In this document: positions 1 to 8,396 of the stretch, one piece after another
How the letters are laid out: each line of letters opens with the position of its first letter
Position numbering within the stretch: position 1 is the first letter of the stretch
Source of the DNA: Mesorhizobium loti
GTDB taxonomy: Bacteria > Pseudomonadota > Alphaproteobacteria > Rhizobiales > Rhizobiaceae
Direction: 5' to 3'
Length of the DNA: 64,000 nucleotides
Assembly: GCA_014189435.1 (NCBI GenBank)
Contig: CP050293.1
Span: forward strand, 4,221,001-4,285,000
Notes under the pieces: generated by a model
Told to the model about the DNA's origin: nothing
The model's database searches: none
What the model saw: only the letters and a program-made list of their open reading frames with translations
Program-made: the position numbers and the translations under genes

Positions 1-1079
1 CACATCGGCGTGCCGATCTCGATGGCGCGCCCAGTGTCGGTCAGCATGCCGCTGTCGGCGTCGCGCGCAAAGATAGAGATGCGATCGGCATTCTGGTTGG
101 CCGAGAACAGATGGCCGCCTGACGGCGTCAGCGCCAGGTTGCGCGGCGTCGCACCGCCGCAAGGGACGTAGCCGACGAGGCTCAGCGCACCGGTCTGCTG
201 ATCGACCGCCATGATGACGACGCTGTCATGGCCGCGGTTGGAGCCGTAGACAAAACGGCCATCCGGCGAAATCTGGATGTCGGCGCAGTGGTTGCTGTTG
301 CGCGCCTCGGCCGGCACCGCCGGCCTGGTGTCGATGATGGACAGCTTGCCTGATGCCTCGTCCAGCGCCATCGACACGATGGTCGAATCCAGCTCGTTCA
401 TGACAAAGACGAAGCGTCCGTTCGGATGCAGTGCGAGATGGCGAGGACCAGCGCCCGGCGGCAAAGCGGATTCGGCTAGCTTGGCCAGATTGCCGTCGCG
501 CTCGATGCGGTATGACACCAGCCGGTCGATGCCGAGATCGGCGACGATGGCTGTCCCACCTCCGATGGTTTCGGTGACGCTATGGGCGTGCGAGCGTTCC
601 TGGCGCGCCGCATTCGGGCCGGTGCCGGAATGCGAAACGCTGGCGAGCGGCGCCGAGAGCGCGCCGTTCTTGTCGAAGCCATAGACCGCCACCGCGCGAT
701 CCGGGCCGCCTTCGCCCATGCCGTAGTTGGCGACCAGCAGTTTTGTCCCGTCGCGAGTGATGGTGTTGTGGGCGGTGATGCTGCCAAGCGATGGCTGCTT
801 GTTCAGATAGGTAAGCATACCCGAAGCTCGATCGAAGCCGTAGGCTGAGACAGTGCCCTCGCGCCAGGTGAACACTTCCGAGTTGGCGTAGATCCGCGAG
901 CCGTCTGATGTCACCGACAGAAAGGTCGGATTGTCGACGTCGTTGGTCTCGGCCAGCTTTCGTGTTTCCAGCGTTCTCTCGTCGAAGCTGTAGACGCCGA
1001 GACCGACGCCGCGCGCGCCCTGAAAATACGGCGCCTCGCGGTTCAAGCTGCCGACAAAGACCAGACAATCCTTGCGCAT
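1..1079 (-). CDS. Lactonase family beta-propeller protein (partial, C-terminus outside window)
   Basis: The reading frame opens at an ATG at 1079 and runs off the left edge without a stop, giving about 359 residues. The translation starts MRKDCLVFVGSLNREAP and has repeated blade-like segments (NPTFLSVTSDG, GPRHLALHPNGRFVFVMNE, ATPRNLALTPSGGHLFSANQ). These are typical of the seven-bladed YbhE/Pgl lactonase family (COG2706, 6-phosphogluconolactonase-like). The family hydrolyses sugar lactones, but many members have unknown substrates. There is no signal peptide, so it is probably cytoplasmic. It is divergent from the MaoC/CaiB operon, and only its promoter side is visible. A sugar-lactone substrate fits the neighbourhood; 6-phosphogluconolactone specifically cannot be claimed. 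Confidence 0.85.
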   Translation of the reverse strand, partial: MRKDCLVFVGSLNREAPYFQGARGVGLGVYSFDERTLETRKLAETNDVDNPTFLSVTSDGSRIYANSEVFTWREGTVSAYGFDRASGMLTYLNKQPSLGSITAHNTITRDGTKLLVANYGMGEGGPDRAVAVYGFDKNGALSAPLASVSHSGTGPNAARQERSHAHSVTETIGGGTAIVADLGIDRLVSYRIERDGNLAKLAESALPPGAGPRHLALHPNGRFVFVMNELDSTIVSMALDEASGKLSIIDTRPAVPAEARNSNHCADIQISPDGRFVYGSNRGHDSVVIMAVDQQTGALSLVGYVPCGGATPRNLALTPSGGHLFSANQNADRISIFARDADSGMLTDTGRAIEIGTPM

Positions 1080-1162
1080 GATTTCCTCCCTGACCGCCGG
1101 CGCTTGAGTGCTGTGGGACCGGGCAAGATTTCGCCTGTTCACGCTTGCAACACAACCCCATA

Positions 1163-1181
1163 TGTGAAAATACTATTTACA
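1163..1181. promoter_or_regulatory. Candidate operator in divergent promoter region
   Basis: The 199-bp gap between the divergent lactonase and MaoC-like genes (1080-1278) has one AT-rich stretch. It contains TGTGAAAATACTATTTACA, an imperfect inverted repeat (TGTGAAAA against TGTAAATA on the other strand). Position and symmetry suggest a shared operator or promoter. The regulator is unknown; the IclR gene at 5067-5852 is one candidate. Confidence 0.3.
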
Positions 1182-1278
1182 AAAGAAGATTGACGGGAGG
1201 AAACGTCGTGCAATCAGGCGCTTTGCTGCGTGTTCAAACGGTTGCCCGGAACCTGCCGCAAGATCGCAGGAGCCAGCC

Positions 1279-1830
1279 ATGAACGACTTCGCACCCACCA
1301 TAGGCGTCGCCTCGACGCACCCAAAAAACATGCCCGAGGACCACGCTGCGTTGCCGGTGTGGAACGCTGAAAACTGGTTCTACGAGGATTGGCCGGTCGG
1401 GCAGAAAATCCGCTCGTTGCGGCGCACTATGGCCGAAGGCGACAGCCATTTGTTCAACACGCTGGTGCTCGACATCCACCCCTATGTGCAGGACCAGATG
1501 TTTGCCGAGAGCGAAGGCATTTTCGGCAAGCGGCTGATTGCCGGCGCTTTCGTCTTTTCAGCCGGCCTGGGGCTGGTCGCCACCAACTGCGTGAACGCCT
1601 TTTCCTACGGCTACGATAGACTGCGTTTCATAAAGCCTGTCTTCATTGGCGACACGATCTATTCGATCCGCTCCAACCTCGACAAGAAGCCCCGCTACAA
1701 GGAAATGGGGCTGATCCGCGCCAGCTATGAGGTGTTCAAGGGCGAAGGCGAACTCGTTCTCTACTGCGAGCACCTGCAGACGGTGAAGTACCGCAACCCC
1801 GCCGATTTTGTCGGCAAGACGGAGAAATAG
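1279..1830 (+). CDS. MaoC-like hot-dog protein lacking the catalytic residues
   Basis: This 183-residue protein belongs to the MaoC/(R)-hydratase hot-dog family, whose members hydrate or dehydrate enoyl-CoA-type substrates. It shares the segment [19 protein letters not shown] with the MaoC protein at 12892-13344, so the two are clear paralogues. The hydratase active site (D-x4-H, then H-G) is degraded. The Asp is kept (D65 in LDIHPYV), but the position five residues later is Val70 rather than His, and the HG pair is Ala88-Gly89. It is therefore probably not a conventional hydratase on its own; it may be a structural partner or carry a changed activity. The start has a good AGGAG seven bases upstream. 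Two bases separate its stop from the CaiB start, so they form an operon. Confidence 0.8.
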   Translation: MNDFAPTIGVASTHPKNMPEDHAALPVWNAENWFYEDWPVGQKIRSLRRTMAEGDSHLFNTLVLDIHPYVQDQMFAESEGIFGKRLIAGAFVFSAGLGLVATNCVNAFSYGYDRLRFIKPVFIGDTIYSIRSNLDKKPRYKEMGLIRASYEVFKGEGELVLYCEHLQTVKYRNPADFVGKTEK

Positions 1831-1832
1831 AA

Positions 1833-2993
1833 ATGCCGGCAGCAGCCGAATTGCCGCTCGCCGGTCTTGTCGTCGTCGACATGAGCCAGTTCCTGTCCGG
1901 ACCCTATTGCTCACTCAGGCTGCTCGATCTCGGCGCGCGCGTCATCAAGATCGAGCGTCCCGATGGCGGCGACCTGTCGCGCCGGCTCTACCTCAGCGAC
2001 ACCGAGATCGGCGGCGATTCCACCATCTTCCACGCCATCAACCGGGCCAAGGAAAGTCTCGCCATCGATCTCAAGAACGAGGCAGATCTCACGGCACTGC
2101 GCGGCCTGCTGGCGAAGGCCGACGTGCTGATCCAGAATTTCCGGCCGGGCGTCATCGAGCGGCTCGGCCTGGACTACGAGGCGGTCCGCAAGATCAACCC
2201 GAGGCTCGTCTACGCCTCGATCAGCGGCTATGGCGAGGACGGCCCTTGGGTCAAGCGGCCGGGCCAGGACCTGCTGGCGCAATCGCGCTCCGGCGTGATG
2301 TGGCTGAACGGCGACGAGGACCAGGGGCCGGTGCCGTTCGGCCTCGCCATCGGCGATATGCTGGCGGGTGCTGCCTGCGCGCAAGGCATTCTGGCCGCAC
2401 TGGTGCGGCGTGGCATCACCGGCCAGGGAAGCCATATCGAAACCAGCCTGCTGGAGGCGCTGGTCGACTTCCAGTTCGAGGTGCTGACCACGCATCTCAA
2501 TGACGGTCGCCGCCTGCCCAAACGCTCCAACTTCCGCAGCGCGCATGCCTATCTGTCGGCGCCTTACGGTGTGTATCCAGCCAAGGACGGCTATCTCGCC
2601 ATCGCCATGACGCCGATCCCCAAACTGGCCGACCTGCTGTCGCTCGGCGAACTGGCGCCCTATCGCGACAAACCGGCGTCCTGGTTCACCGCGCGCGACG
2701 ACATCAAGGCGATCATCGCGCAGAGGATCGCCACCAAAAGCATCGACGAGTGGCTTGCCATTCTCGAGCCTGCCGACATCTGGTGCGCCAAGGTGCTGAC
2801 CTGGCCGGAGATGCTGGCAAGCGAAGGCTTCCAGTCGCTCGACATGCTGCAGACAGTGACGCGCGAGGACGACGTCTCGATCCTCACCACCAGTTCGCCG
2901 CTCCGGGTCGATGGCATCAGAGCCAAGGTCGATCGGGCAGCACCGCGCATCGGCGAGCACAGTGCTGCGATCCGCGAGGAGTTCGGCCTGTGA
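1833..2993 (+). CDS. CaiB/BaiF family (class III) CoA-transferase
   Basis: This is a 386-residue class III CoA-transferase, the normal length for the family. The N-terminal Rossmann-like core is visible (LAGLVVVDMSQFLSGPYC, LGARVIKIERPDGGD), followed by GYGEDGPWVKRPGQDLLAQ. Asp146 in GQDL matches the aspartate that forms the acyl-CoA anhydride/thioester intermediate in formyl-CoA transferase. Enzymes of this family move CoA from a donor thioester to a carboxylic acid. It is translated with the MaoC-like protein upstream and overlaps the next gene by four bases (GTGA). Activation of an organic acid derived from a sugar is the natural inference. The acid and the CoA donor cannot be read from sequence. 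Confidence 0.9.
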   Translation: MPAAAELPLAGLVVVDMSQFLSGPYCSLRLLDLGARVIKIERPDGGDLSRRLYLSDTEIGGDSTIFHAINRAKESLAIDLKNEADLTALRGLLAKADVLIQNFRPGVIERLGLDYEAVRKINPRLVYASISGYGEDGPWVKRPGQDLLAQSRSGVMWLNGDEDQGPVPFGLAIGDMLAGAACAQGILAALVRRGITGQGSHIETSLLEALVDFQFEVLTTHLNDGRRLPKRSNFRSAHAYLSAPYGVYPAKDGYLAIAMTPIPKLADLLSLGELAPYRDKPASWFTARDDIKAIIAQRIATKSIDEWLAILEPADIWCAKVLTWPEMLASEGFQSLDMLQTVTREDDVSILTTSSPLRVDGIRAKVDRAAPRIGEHSAAIREEFGL

Positions 2994-4150
2994 GCCTGCC
3001 CACGCTCAAGGGCATGACCTGGAGCCATCCGCGCGGCTACGATCCGATGGTCGCCTGCTCGGCGCTGTGGCAGCAAAAGACCGGTATTGCCATCGAATGG
3101 GACAAGCGCTCGCTGCAAGATTTCGAATCCTTCCCGGTCGAGGAACTGGCCCGCGCCTATGATCTGATCGTCATCGACCATCCGCATGTCGGCCAGATCA
3201 CGGCGGAGCGCTGCCTCGAGCCGCTGGATATCGTCGGCCGCGAGGCAGAGCTTGCCGCACTTGCCTCGGGCAGCGTCGGCCAGTCCTATCCGAGCTACAA
3301 CTGGCAGGGACGGCAATGGGCCTTCCCGATCGATGCGGCAACACAGGTCCAGGCCTGGCGGCCGGACGCGCTCGAAGCACCGCCGGCGCGGTGGAGCGAA
3401 GTGCTGGACCTCGCCCGCCAGGGCCGCGTGCTGTTGCCACTGCGGCCGCCGCATGTGCTGATGGTGTTCTACACACTTGCCGGCAACCTCGGACATTCCT
3501 GTGCAACTGATCCGTCCCAGGACCTCATTGATATCGAGGCCGGCGGCGACGTTTTCGAGACGATGCGTGAGATTGCAGCGCTGGTCGAACCGGCGTGTTT
3601 CGAGATGGATCCGATCGCCGTCTCGGAGCGCATGGCAGAGGCTGATTCCCGGATCGTCTGCGCGCCGCTCATCTATGGCTATGTCTCCTATGCGATGGCC
3701 GGGTTTCGCTCGAACCGCCTGGCCTTTGCCGACATTCCGGTGGTCGGTTCCGGCGGCCCGGTCGGTTCGGCGCTCGGCGGTACCGGCATAGCCGTCTCGG
3801 CCTTTTCCAAAGCCAGAGATGCCGCAACCGATTTCGCCTACTGGGTTGCCAGCGGCGATGTCCAGCGCGGCGCCTATGCCGCTGCCGGCGGTCAGCCCGG
3901 CCATGCCGCGGCCTGGGAGGACCAGACCGTCAATGACGCGACCGGCAATTTCTATCGCGATACTCGCGCGACGCTGGAAGGCGCATGGGTGCGGCCGCGC
4001 CATGACGGCTACATGGCGTTCCAACAGGCGGCGTCCGACCGCATCCTTTCCGGCATGACCTCCCGGCACAAAGCCGCCGCGGTCGTTGCCGATCTCAATC
4101 GCCTGTTTCGGGAACGTTTTCCGGCGCCCGGCGCTGCCGGTAAGGCGTGA
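2990..4150 (+). CDS. Extracellular solute-binding-like protein without a signal peptide
   Basis: The gene starts at a GTG (2990) overlapping the CaiB stop codon (GTGA), giving 386 residues beginning VSLPTLKGMTWSHPRGYDP. The fold is that of family-1 ABC solute-binding proteins: a WxxKTGIAIEWDKRSLQDFE opening, LIVIDHPHVGQI, YNWQGRQWAFPIDAATQVQAWRPD, and a late SAFSKARDAATDFAYWVASG. However, there is no signal peptide or lipobox, and the binding-protein fold begins almost at residue 1. Unless a much longer N-terminus is used, it should stay in the cytoplasm, where it could sense or carry a ligand rather than feed a permease. It is the third gene of the MaoC-CaiB operon and ends 11 bp before a convergent gene. 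An ATG at 3014 is an alternative start and would not add a signal peptide. Confidence 0.75.
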   Translation: MSLPTLKGMTWSHPRGYDPMVACSALWQQKTGIAIEWDKRSLQDFESFPVEELARAYDLIVIDHPHVGQITAERCLEPLDIVGREAELAALASGSVGQSYPSYNWQGRQWAFPIDAATQVQAWRPDALEAPPARWSEVLDLARQGRVLLPLRPPHVLMVFYTLAGNLGHSCATDPSQDLIDIEAGGDVFETMREIAALVEPACFEMDPIAVSERMAEADSRIVCAPLIYGYVSYAMAGFRSNRLAFADIPVVGSGGPVGSALGGTGIAVSAFSKARDAATDFAYWVASGDVQRGAYAAAGGQPGHAAAWEDQTVNDATGNFYRDTRATLEGAWVRPRHDGYMAFQQAASDRILSGMTSRHKAAAVVADLNRLFRERFPAPGAAGKA

Positions 4151-4161
4151 ATGTACCCGGC

Positions 4162-5001
4162 TTAATCGAGCCGCCAGAGCTTGCGGGCATTGCCGGACAA
4201 AAGCCTGTCGCGCTCCGCAGTGCTGCAACCTGAAAGCAGCGCATGGGTCGCCGCCACCCAGGTCGACAGGCCGCCGCCAAGCGTGCAGACCGGCCAGTCG
4301 CTGCCCCAGACGACGCGGTCCCAGCCGAACGCTGCGATTGTGTGCTCAACGTAAGGCCGCAGTGTCCCGACCGTCCAGCTGCCCGCATCGGCATAGGCGA
4401 CGACACCGGAAATCTTGGCCACGACATTCGGGCGCCGCGCGATCTCGCTCATATGCTCGCGCCACGGATGCTCGACGCCGCCCTTGATGTCGGGGACGCC
4501 GCAATGGTCAAGGACGAACGTCACATCGGGCGCCAGGTCGGCCAGCGCGATCGCCCTGGGAATCTGGTGCGGCAGCACGACGAGATCGAAGGTCAGGCCG
4601 GTGCCGCCAAGCCGCTTGATGTTATCGCGAAACAGCGCGCCTTCCGAGAGCTCGTCGGGCATCACATGCAGCACGCGGCGGAAGCCTTTGACGAAAGGGT
4701 TTGCTCGCTGGCGCTCAAGATAGGCGGGAAAATCCGCCTCTTCCGGCCGGCAGGACGCGATCACCCCGGTCAGCATGCTGCCGGATTGTCGCGACAGAAC
4801 TTCGACCCGAGCGGTCTCGGCCTCGATGTCGGCCGGATCGACATCGACCTCCATATGCAGCACGCGCTCGACGCCGACACGCCGCGCCTCCACGGCGTAG
4901 TCCTCATAGGAGAAATCGCGGTTGAGCGCCGGCACGCCGGCGAGCCACGGGTAACGGAGGGTCGAGCGGTCGATGAGATGCAGATGGGTGTCGATGATCA
5001 T
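4162..5001 (-). CDS. Amidohydrolase family 2 protein, sugar-lactone hydrolase type (COG3618)
   Basis: This 279-residue TIM-barrel amidohydrolase has an N-terminal HxH metal motif (DTHLHLID, H6 and H8), an LDHCGVPD segment carrying a further metal-site His, and GSDWPVC with the catalytic Asp near the C-terminus. COG3618 includes L-fuconolactonase, L-rhamnono-lactonase and related lactone hydrolases. With a mutarotase, an enolase-superfamily acid-sugar dehydratase and an oxidoreductase nearby, hydrolysis of an aldonolactone formed by sugar oxidation is the best inference. It lies downstream of the IclR regulator on the same strand, with a 65-bp gap. Confidence 0.8.
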   Translation of the reverse strand: MIIDTHLHLIDRSTLRYPWLAGVPALNRDFSYEDYAVEARRVGVERVLHMEVDVDPADIEAETARVEVLSRQSGSMLTGVIASCRPEEADFPAYLERQRANPFVKGFRRVLHVMPDELSEGALFRDNIKRLGGTGLTFDLVVLPHQIPRAIALADLAPDVTFVLDHCGVPDIKGGVEHPWREHMSEIARRPNVVAKISGVVAYADAGSWTVGTLRPYVEHTIAAFGWDRVVWGSDWPVCTLGGGLSTWVAATHALLSGCSTAERDRLLSGNARKLWRLD

Positions 5002-5044
5002 GGCTGGCTTCCTCCTCGGGCTTTTTCAAATCATCTCACGGAGG

Positions 5045-5067
5045 AATTCTTCATTCAAATAAGAATT
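5045..5067. promoter_or_regulatory. Inverted repeat upstream of the amidohydrolase gene
   Basis: AATTCTT and AAGAATT form a perfect seven-base inverted repeat separated by nine bases. It sits between the IclR stop codon and the amidohydrolase start, in an AT-rich patch. It could be an operator for the lactonase gene; there is no T-tract that would favour a terminator. Confidence 0.35.
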
Positions 5068-5852
5068 TACGCCGATGAGCCGACTGCAGAGCCGGCGAGG
5101 TGCGACAGCTTCTCAGCCGTGACCAGCAGCAGCTCGATCGTCCTTGTGATGTCGGGCGCCGAAGGCGCGTTGACGACGGTGATGTAGGGAATCGACAGCG
5201 CAGCAATCGCCTTGCCATCGGAACTGCGCACCGGGGCCGACAGGTTGAAGACGCCGGCGGTCTGCATCGAGGCCATCATCTCGTAGCCGCGGTCGCGGAT
5301 CTGGTCGAGCCGGGTGAAGAACTCAGCCGATTGCGCCGTCTTGTCGGTGCTGCGGACGTGTTCCGATATCATCATCTGCCGCTCTTCCGGTGAGCGGAAG
5401 GCAAGCAACACATGGCCCGAACCGGTGTCGAACAGGCTGATGTGCGAGCCGACCCGGATCGAGATGCCCCAATAGTTCGGTGCCTCTTGCTGACCGATGA
5501 CGACGGCGGAACCACGATCAAAAACAACGAGTTGGTTGGCCTGCTGTGATGTCTCGGCAAGTTCGCGCATCAGCGGCGTGGCGTAAGAAACCAGCCGCCG
5601 CACCGGCGCATGCAACTGCGCCAGGCCGAACAGCTTGAGCGTTAGCGAATAACGGTCGCCGTCGAGCCTGGTGACGTAGCCGCGCCGCACCAGCCGGTCG
5701 AGCATGCGGTAGAATTCGTTGGGGCTGCGGTCGAGTTTCTTGGCGATTTCGGCCTGCGTCAGACCACCGTCAACGCCCGCTAGCAGTTCGAGGATATCGA
5801 GCCCCTTGTCGAGCGCCGGCGCGCGATAGCGCTCGTCTTCGCTGTCGTCCAT
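5067..5852 (-). CDS. IclR family transcriptional regulator
   Basis: This 261-residue protein has the standard IclR layout. A winged helix-turn-helix occupies about residues 15-75 (ALDKGLDILELLAGVDGGLTQ, RSPNEFYRMLDRLVRRGYV). An IclR effector domain follows, with FNLSAPVRSSDGKAIAALSIP near the end. It is divergent from the ABC-importer operon beginning at 6022 and upstream of the amidohydrolase gene. It is therefore the likely local regulator of both, responding to the imported sugar or a catabolic intermediate. No sequence feature identifies the effector. Confidence 0.92.
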   Translation of the reverse strand: MDDSEDERYRAPALDKGLDILELLAGVDGGLTQAEIAKKLDRSPNEFYRMLDRLVRRGYVTRLDGDRYSLTLKLFGLAQLHAPVRRLVSYATPLMRELAETSQQANQLVVFDRGSAVVIGQQEAPNYWGISIRVGSHISLFDTGSGHVLLAFRSPEERQMMISEHVRSTDKTAQSAEFFTRLDQIRDRGYEMMASMQTAGVFNLSAPVRSSDGKAIAALSIPYITVVNAPSAPDITRTIELLLVTAEKLSHLAGSAVGSSA

Positions 5853-5866
5853 GGCTCATCCCTCCA

Positions 5867-5956
5867 GTGAATTTCACCCTTCATATACGCAGGAACACGC
5901 CTGGCGGAAACAAATTTCGCCTTGACGTATCCGTGAATGTTTTGTTTGTATATGAA
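5867..5956. promoter_or_regulatory. Divergent IclR/ABC-importer control region
   Basis: Two kinds of symmetry lie in this 169-bp gap. GTGAATTTCAC at 5867-5877 is a 5-1-5 palindrome just upstream of the IclR start. TTCATATAC at 5880-5888 is repeated in inverted orientation as GTATATGAA at 5948-5956. A possible -35 (TTGACG, 5922-5927) faces the importer operon. This is the expected place for IclR binding; assignment of individual boxes is tentative. Confidence 0.4.
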
Positions 5957-6021
5957 TGTAGCACTTCTTGTCATCAGACGAGTTGCGGTCGCCGTCGAGG
6001 CGGCACCAAGGGAGGATACCA

Positions 6022-7341
6022 ATGAACAGACTGCTTTCCGGCGTGTCCGCCGGCGTATTGATGCTTGCGTCAGGCGCAGGCGCTGCTCTTGCCGGCGACC
6101 TGCCCGGCAAGTTCGAAGGCGTGACCGTCGACGTGAAGCTGATCGGCGGCCAGCAATATGAAAAACTCTACGAGCGCATTCCCGAATGGGAGAAGGCAAC
6201 CGGGGCCAAGGTCAACATCCTGACCAAGAAGAACGGCTTCGACATCGACAAGGAGCTCAAGTCCGACATCGCCTCGGGCAGCACCAACTGGTGCGTCGGC
6301 TGGAACCATTCGTCCTTCGCGCCGCAATATACGGGCCTCTACACCGACCTCAGCAAATTGCTGCCCAAGGCAGAGATTGACGCCTTCGTGCCGTCCACGA
6401 TCAAGTCTGCAACCATCGACGGCAAGCTGGAGATGCTGCCGCGCGCGCAGTTCGACGTTTCGGCGCTCTACTACCAGAAGAGCCTGTACGAGAACGCCGA
6501 CAACAAGACCAAGTTCAAGGCGAAATACGGCTATGATTTGGTGCCGCCGGACACCTGGAAGGAAGTCACCGACCAGGCCGAGTTCTTCGCCAACCCGCCC
6601 AATTTCTACGGCACGCAGTTCGCCGGCAAGGAAGAGGCCATCAACGGCCGCTTCTACGAAATGGTCGTCGCAGAGGGCGGCGAGTATCTCGACAAGGACG
6701 GCAAGCCGGTCTTCAACTCCGAGGCCGGCATCCGGGCGCTCGACTGGTTCGTCAACCTCTACAAGGCCAAGGCCGTGCCGGCCGGAACCACCAACTATCT
6801 CTGGGACGATCTCGGCCAGGGCTTTGCGTCCGGCACCGTCGCCATCAACCTGGACTGGCCGGGCTGGGCTGGTTTCTTCAACGACCCGAAGTCGTCGAAG
6901 GTCGCCGGCAATGTCGGCGTGAAGGTCGCGCCGAAGGGCTCGTCCGGCAAGCGCACCGGCTGGTCCGGTTTCCATGGCTTCTCGGTGACCGAGAACTGCC
7001 CCAACAAGGAGGCCGCGGCTTCCCTGGTGTGGTGGCTGACCAACGAAGACAGCCAGAAGCTCGAGGCCGCCGCTGGCCCGCTGCCGACCCGCACCGCTGT
7101 GTGGGACTGGGACCTGAAGCAAGCCGAAAACGATCCTTACAAGAAGGAGGTTCTTACCGCCTTCCAGGAAGAAGCCAAGCACGCCTTTGCCGTGCCGCAG
7201 ACGCCTGAATGGATCGAGATCTCGAACGCCGTCTATCCCGAACTGCAGGCGGCGATCCTCGGCGACAAGACCTCGAAGCAGGCACTGGACGAAGCGGCTG
7301 CCAAGGCGACGCAAATCCTCCAGGACGCCGGCAAGCTCTAG
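6022..7341 (+). CDS. Carbohydrate ABC transporter substrate-binding protein (family 1)
   Basis: This 439-residue periplasmic protein is the binding component of the importer encoded by the next three genes. The ATG at 6022 has a strong GGGAGG seven bases upstream, and it gives a classical signal peptide with likely cleavage after residue 24 (GAALA-GDLPG). The mature part is MalE/UgpB-like (KLYERIPEWEKATGAKVNI, WCVGWNHSSFAPQYTGLYTD, ASLVWWLTNEDSQKLEAAAG). A longer in-frame extension to 5968 would mask the signal peptide and is rejected. The cluster suggests a deoxy-sugar or sugar-acid ligand, but the ligand cannot be read from the sequence. Confidence 0.93.
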   Translation: MNRLLSGVSAGVLMLASGAGAALAGDLPGKFEGVTVDVKLIGGQQYEKLYERIPEWEKATGAKVNILTKKNGFDIDKELKSDIASGSTNWCVGWNHSSFAPQYTGLYTDLSKLLPKAEIDAFVPSTIKSATIDGKLEMLPRAQFDVSALYYQKSLYENADNKTKFKAKYGYDLVPPDTWKEVTDQAEFFANPPNFYGTQFAGKEEAINGRFYEMVVAEGGEYLDKDGKPVFNSEAGIRALDWFVNLYKAKAVPAGTTNYLWDDLGQGFASGTVAINLDWPGWAGFFNDPKSSKVAGNVGVKVAPKGSSGKRTGWSGFHGFSVTENCPNKEAAASLVWWLTNEDSQKLEAAAGPLPTRTAVWDWDLKQAENDPYKKEVLTAFQEEAKHAFAVPQTPEWIEISNAVYPELQAAILGDKTSKQALDEAAAKATQILQDAGKL

Positions 7342-7357
7342 CAACGGCTCCCAAGGC

Positions 7358-7386
7358 CGCCTCCCCCATCATGAATGGGGGAGGCG
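7358..7386 (+). terminator. Strong hairpin between binding-protein and permease genes
   Basis: A perfect 12-bp stem (CGCCTCCCCCAT / ATGGGGGAGGCG) encloses a five-base loop 16 bases after the binding-protein stop codon. No T-run follows. It is therefore more likely a partial terminator or mRNA-stabilising structure that keeps binding-protein mRNA in excess over permease mRNA. The rest of the 156-bp gap has no other clear signal. Confidence 0.6.
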
Positions 7387-7497
7387 ATCGCGTCTTTGCC
7401 GGGCAAGAGCGCTGGCCGATCCAATTTGACTCTTCCGTCGCCCGGCCCTCGCCTCGACAGGCTCCGACAACCTAATGCAACGCCTCACAGGATTCTG

Positions 7498-8394
7498 ATG
7501 AAGGGCTTCAAGCCATCCGCGCCATTCCTGCTGCTGCTTCCGGCCATGATTGTCCTGGCGGCGGTTGTCGTCGTGCCGTTGCTGTTGTCCCTTTACTCCA
7601 GCTTCACGCCGTTCCGCCTGACCAAGCCCGAGACATTCTACGTCTTCATCGGCATCCGGAACTATCTTTCGATCCTGTCCAACACTGATTTCTGGTGGGC
7701 GTTCGGCCGTACGGTGCTGCTGCTCACCATAGCGCTCAATCTCGAAATGCTGCTTGGCCTCGGCCTTGCCATGCTGGTCGAGAAGGCAACGCGCGGCCAG
7801 CGAATCCTGCGCACGCTGATGATGTTCCCGATGATGTTCTCGCCGATCCTGGTCGGCTTCCAGTTCAAGTTCATGTTCAACGACAATATCGGCCTGGTGA
7901 ACAATGCCATGCAGTCGCTCGGCATCACGCAGGACGCCATACCGTGGCTGATCGAAGGCCATCTCGCCTTCATCGCCATTTCGATCGCCGAGATCTGGTC
8001 GTCGACGGCGATCTTCGCCATCCTGATCCTCGCCGGCCTGCTCGCCATGCCCAAGGAACCGATCGAGGCGGCGCGGGTCGACGGCTGCACACCGTGGCAG
8101 ACGTTCCGCTATGTGACGTGGCCGTTCGTCATGCCCTTCGCCTACATCGCCATGACCATCCGCTCGCTCGACGTGGCGCGCGCCTATGACATCGTCAAGA
8201 TCATGACCGATGGCGGCCCGGCGGGCCGCACAGAGCTGTTGTGGACGCTGGTGGCGCGCACCGCCTACAGCGACGGCCGCATGGGCATGGCCAACGCCAT
8301 GGCCTATTTCTCGATCCTGCTGTCGATCGCCTTCACCGTCTATTTCTTCAACAAGCTCGCCGCGGCGCGCACGCAGATCGGTGCGGAGTGGTGA
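7498..8394 (+). CDS. Carbohydrate ABC transporter permease (MalF/UgpA type)
   Basis: This 298-residue inner-membrane protein has about six transmembrane segments, starting MKGFKPSAPFLLLLPAMIVLAAVVVV. The cytoplasmic EAA loop that contacts the ATPase is visible (EAARVDGCTPWQTFRYVTWPFV). The ATG at 7498 is preferred over upstream in-frame starts because the first membrane helix follows directly and a CAGGA lies five bases upstream. Two bases separate its stop codon from the second permease start. Confidence 0.93.
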   Translation: MKGFKPSAPFLLLLPAMIVLAAVVVVPLLLSLYSSFTPFRLTKPETFYVFIGIRNYLSILSNTDFWWAFGRTVLLLTIALNLEMLLGLGLAMLVEKATRGQRILRTLMMFPMMFSPILVGFQFKFMFNDNIGLVNNAMQSLGITQDAIPWLIEGHLAFIAISIAEIWSSTAIFAILILAGLLAMPKEPIEAARVDGCTPWQTFRYVTWPFVMPFAYIAMTIRSLDVARAYDIVKIMTDGGPAGRTELLWTLVARTAYSDGRMGMANAMAYFSILLSIAFTVYFFNKLAAARTQIGAEW

Positions 8395-8396
8395 GA

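Noticed and set aside
2660..4228. Long minus-strand frame opposite the CaiB and binding-protein-like genes
   Set aside because: It is Arg/Gly/Ala-rich low-complexity text from the antisense of real genes and matches no family, whereas the plus-strand frames carry clear motifs.
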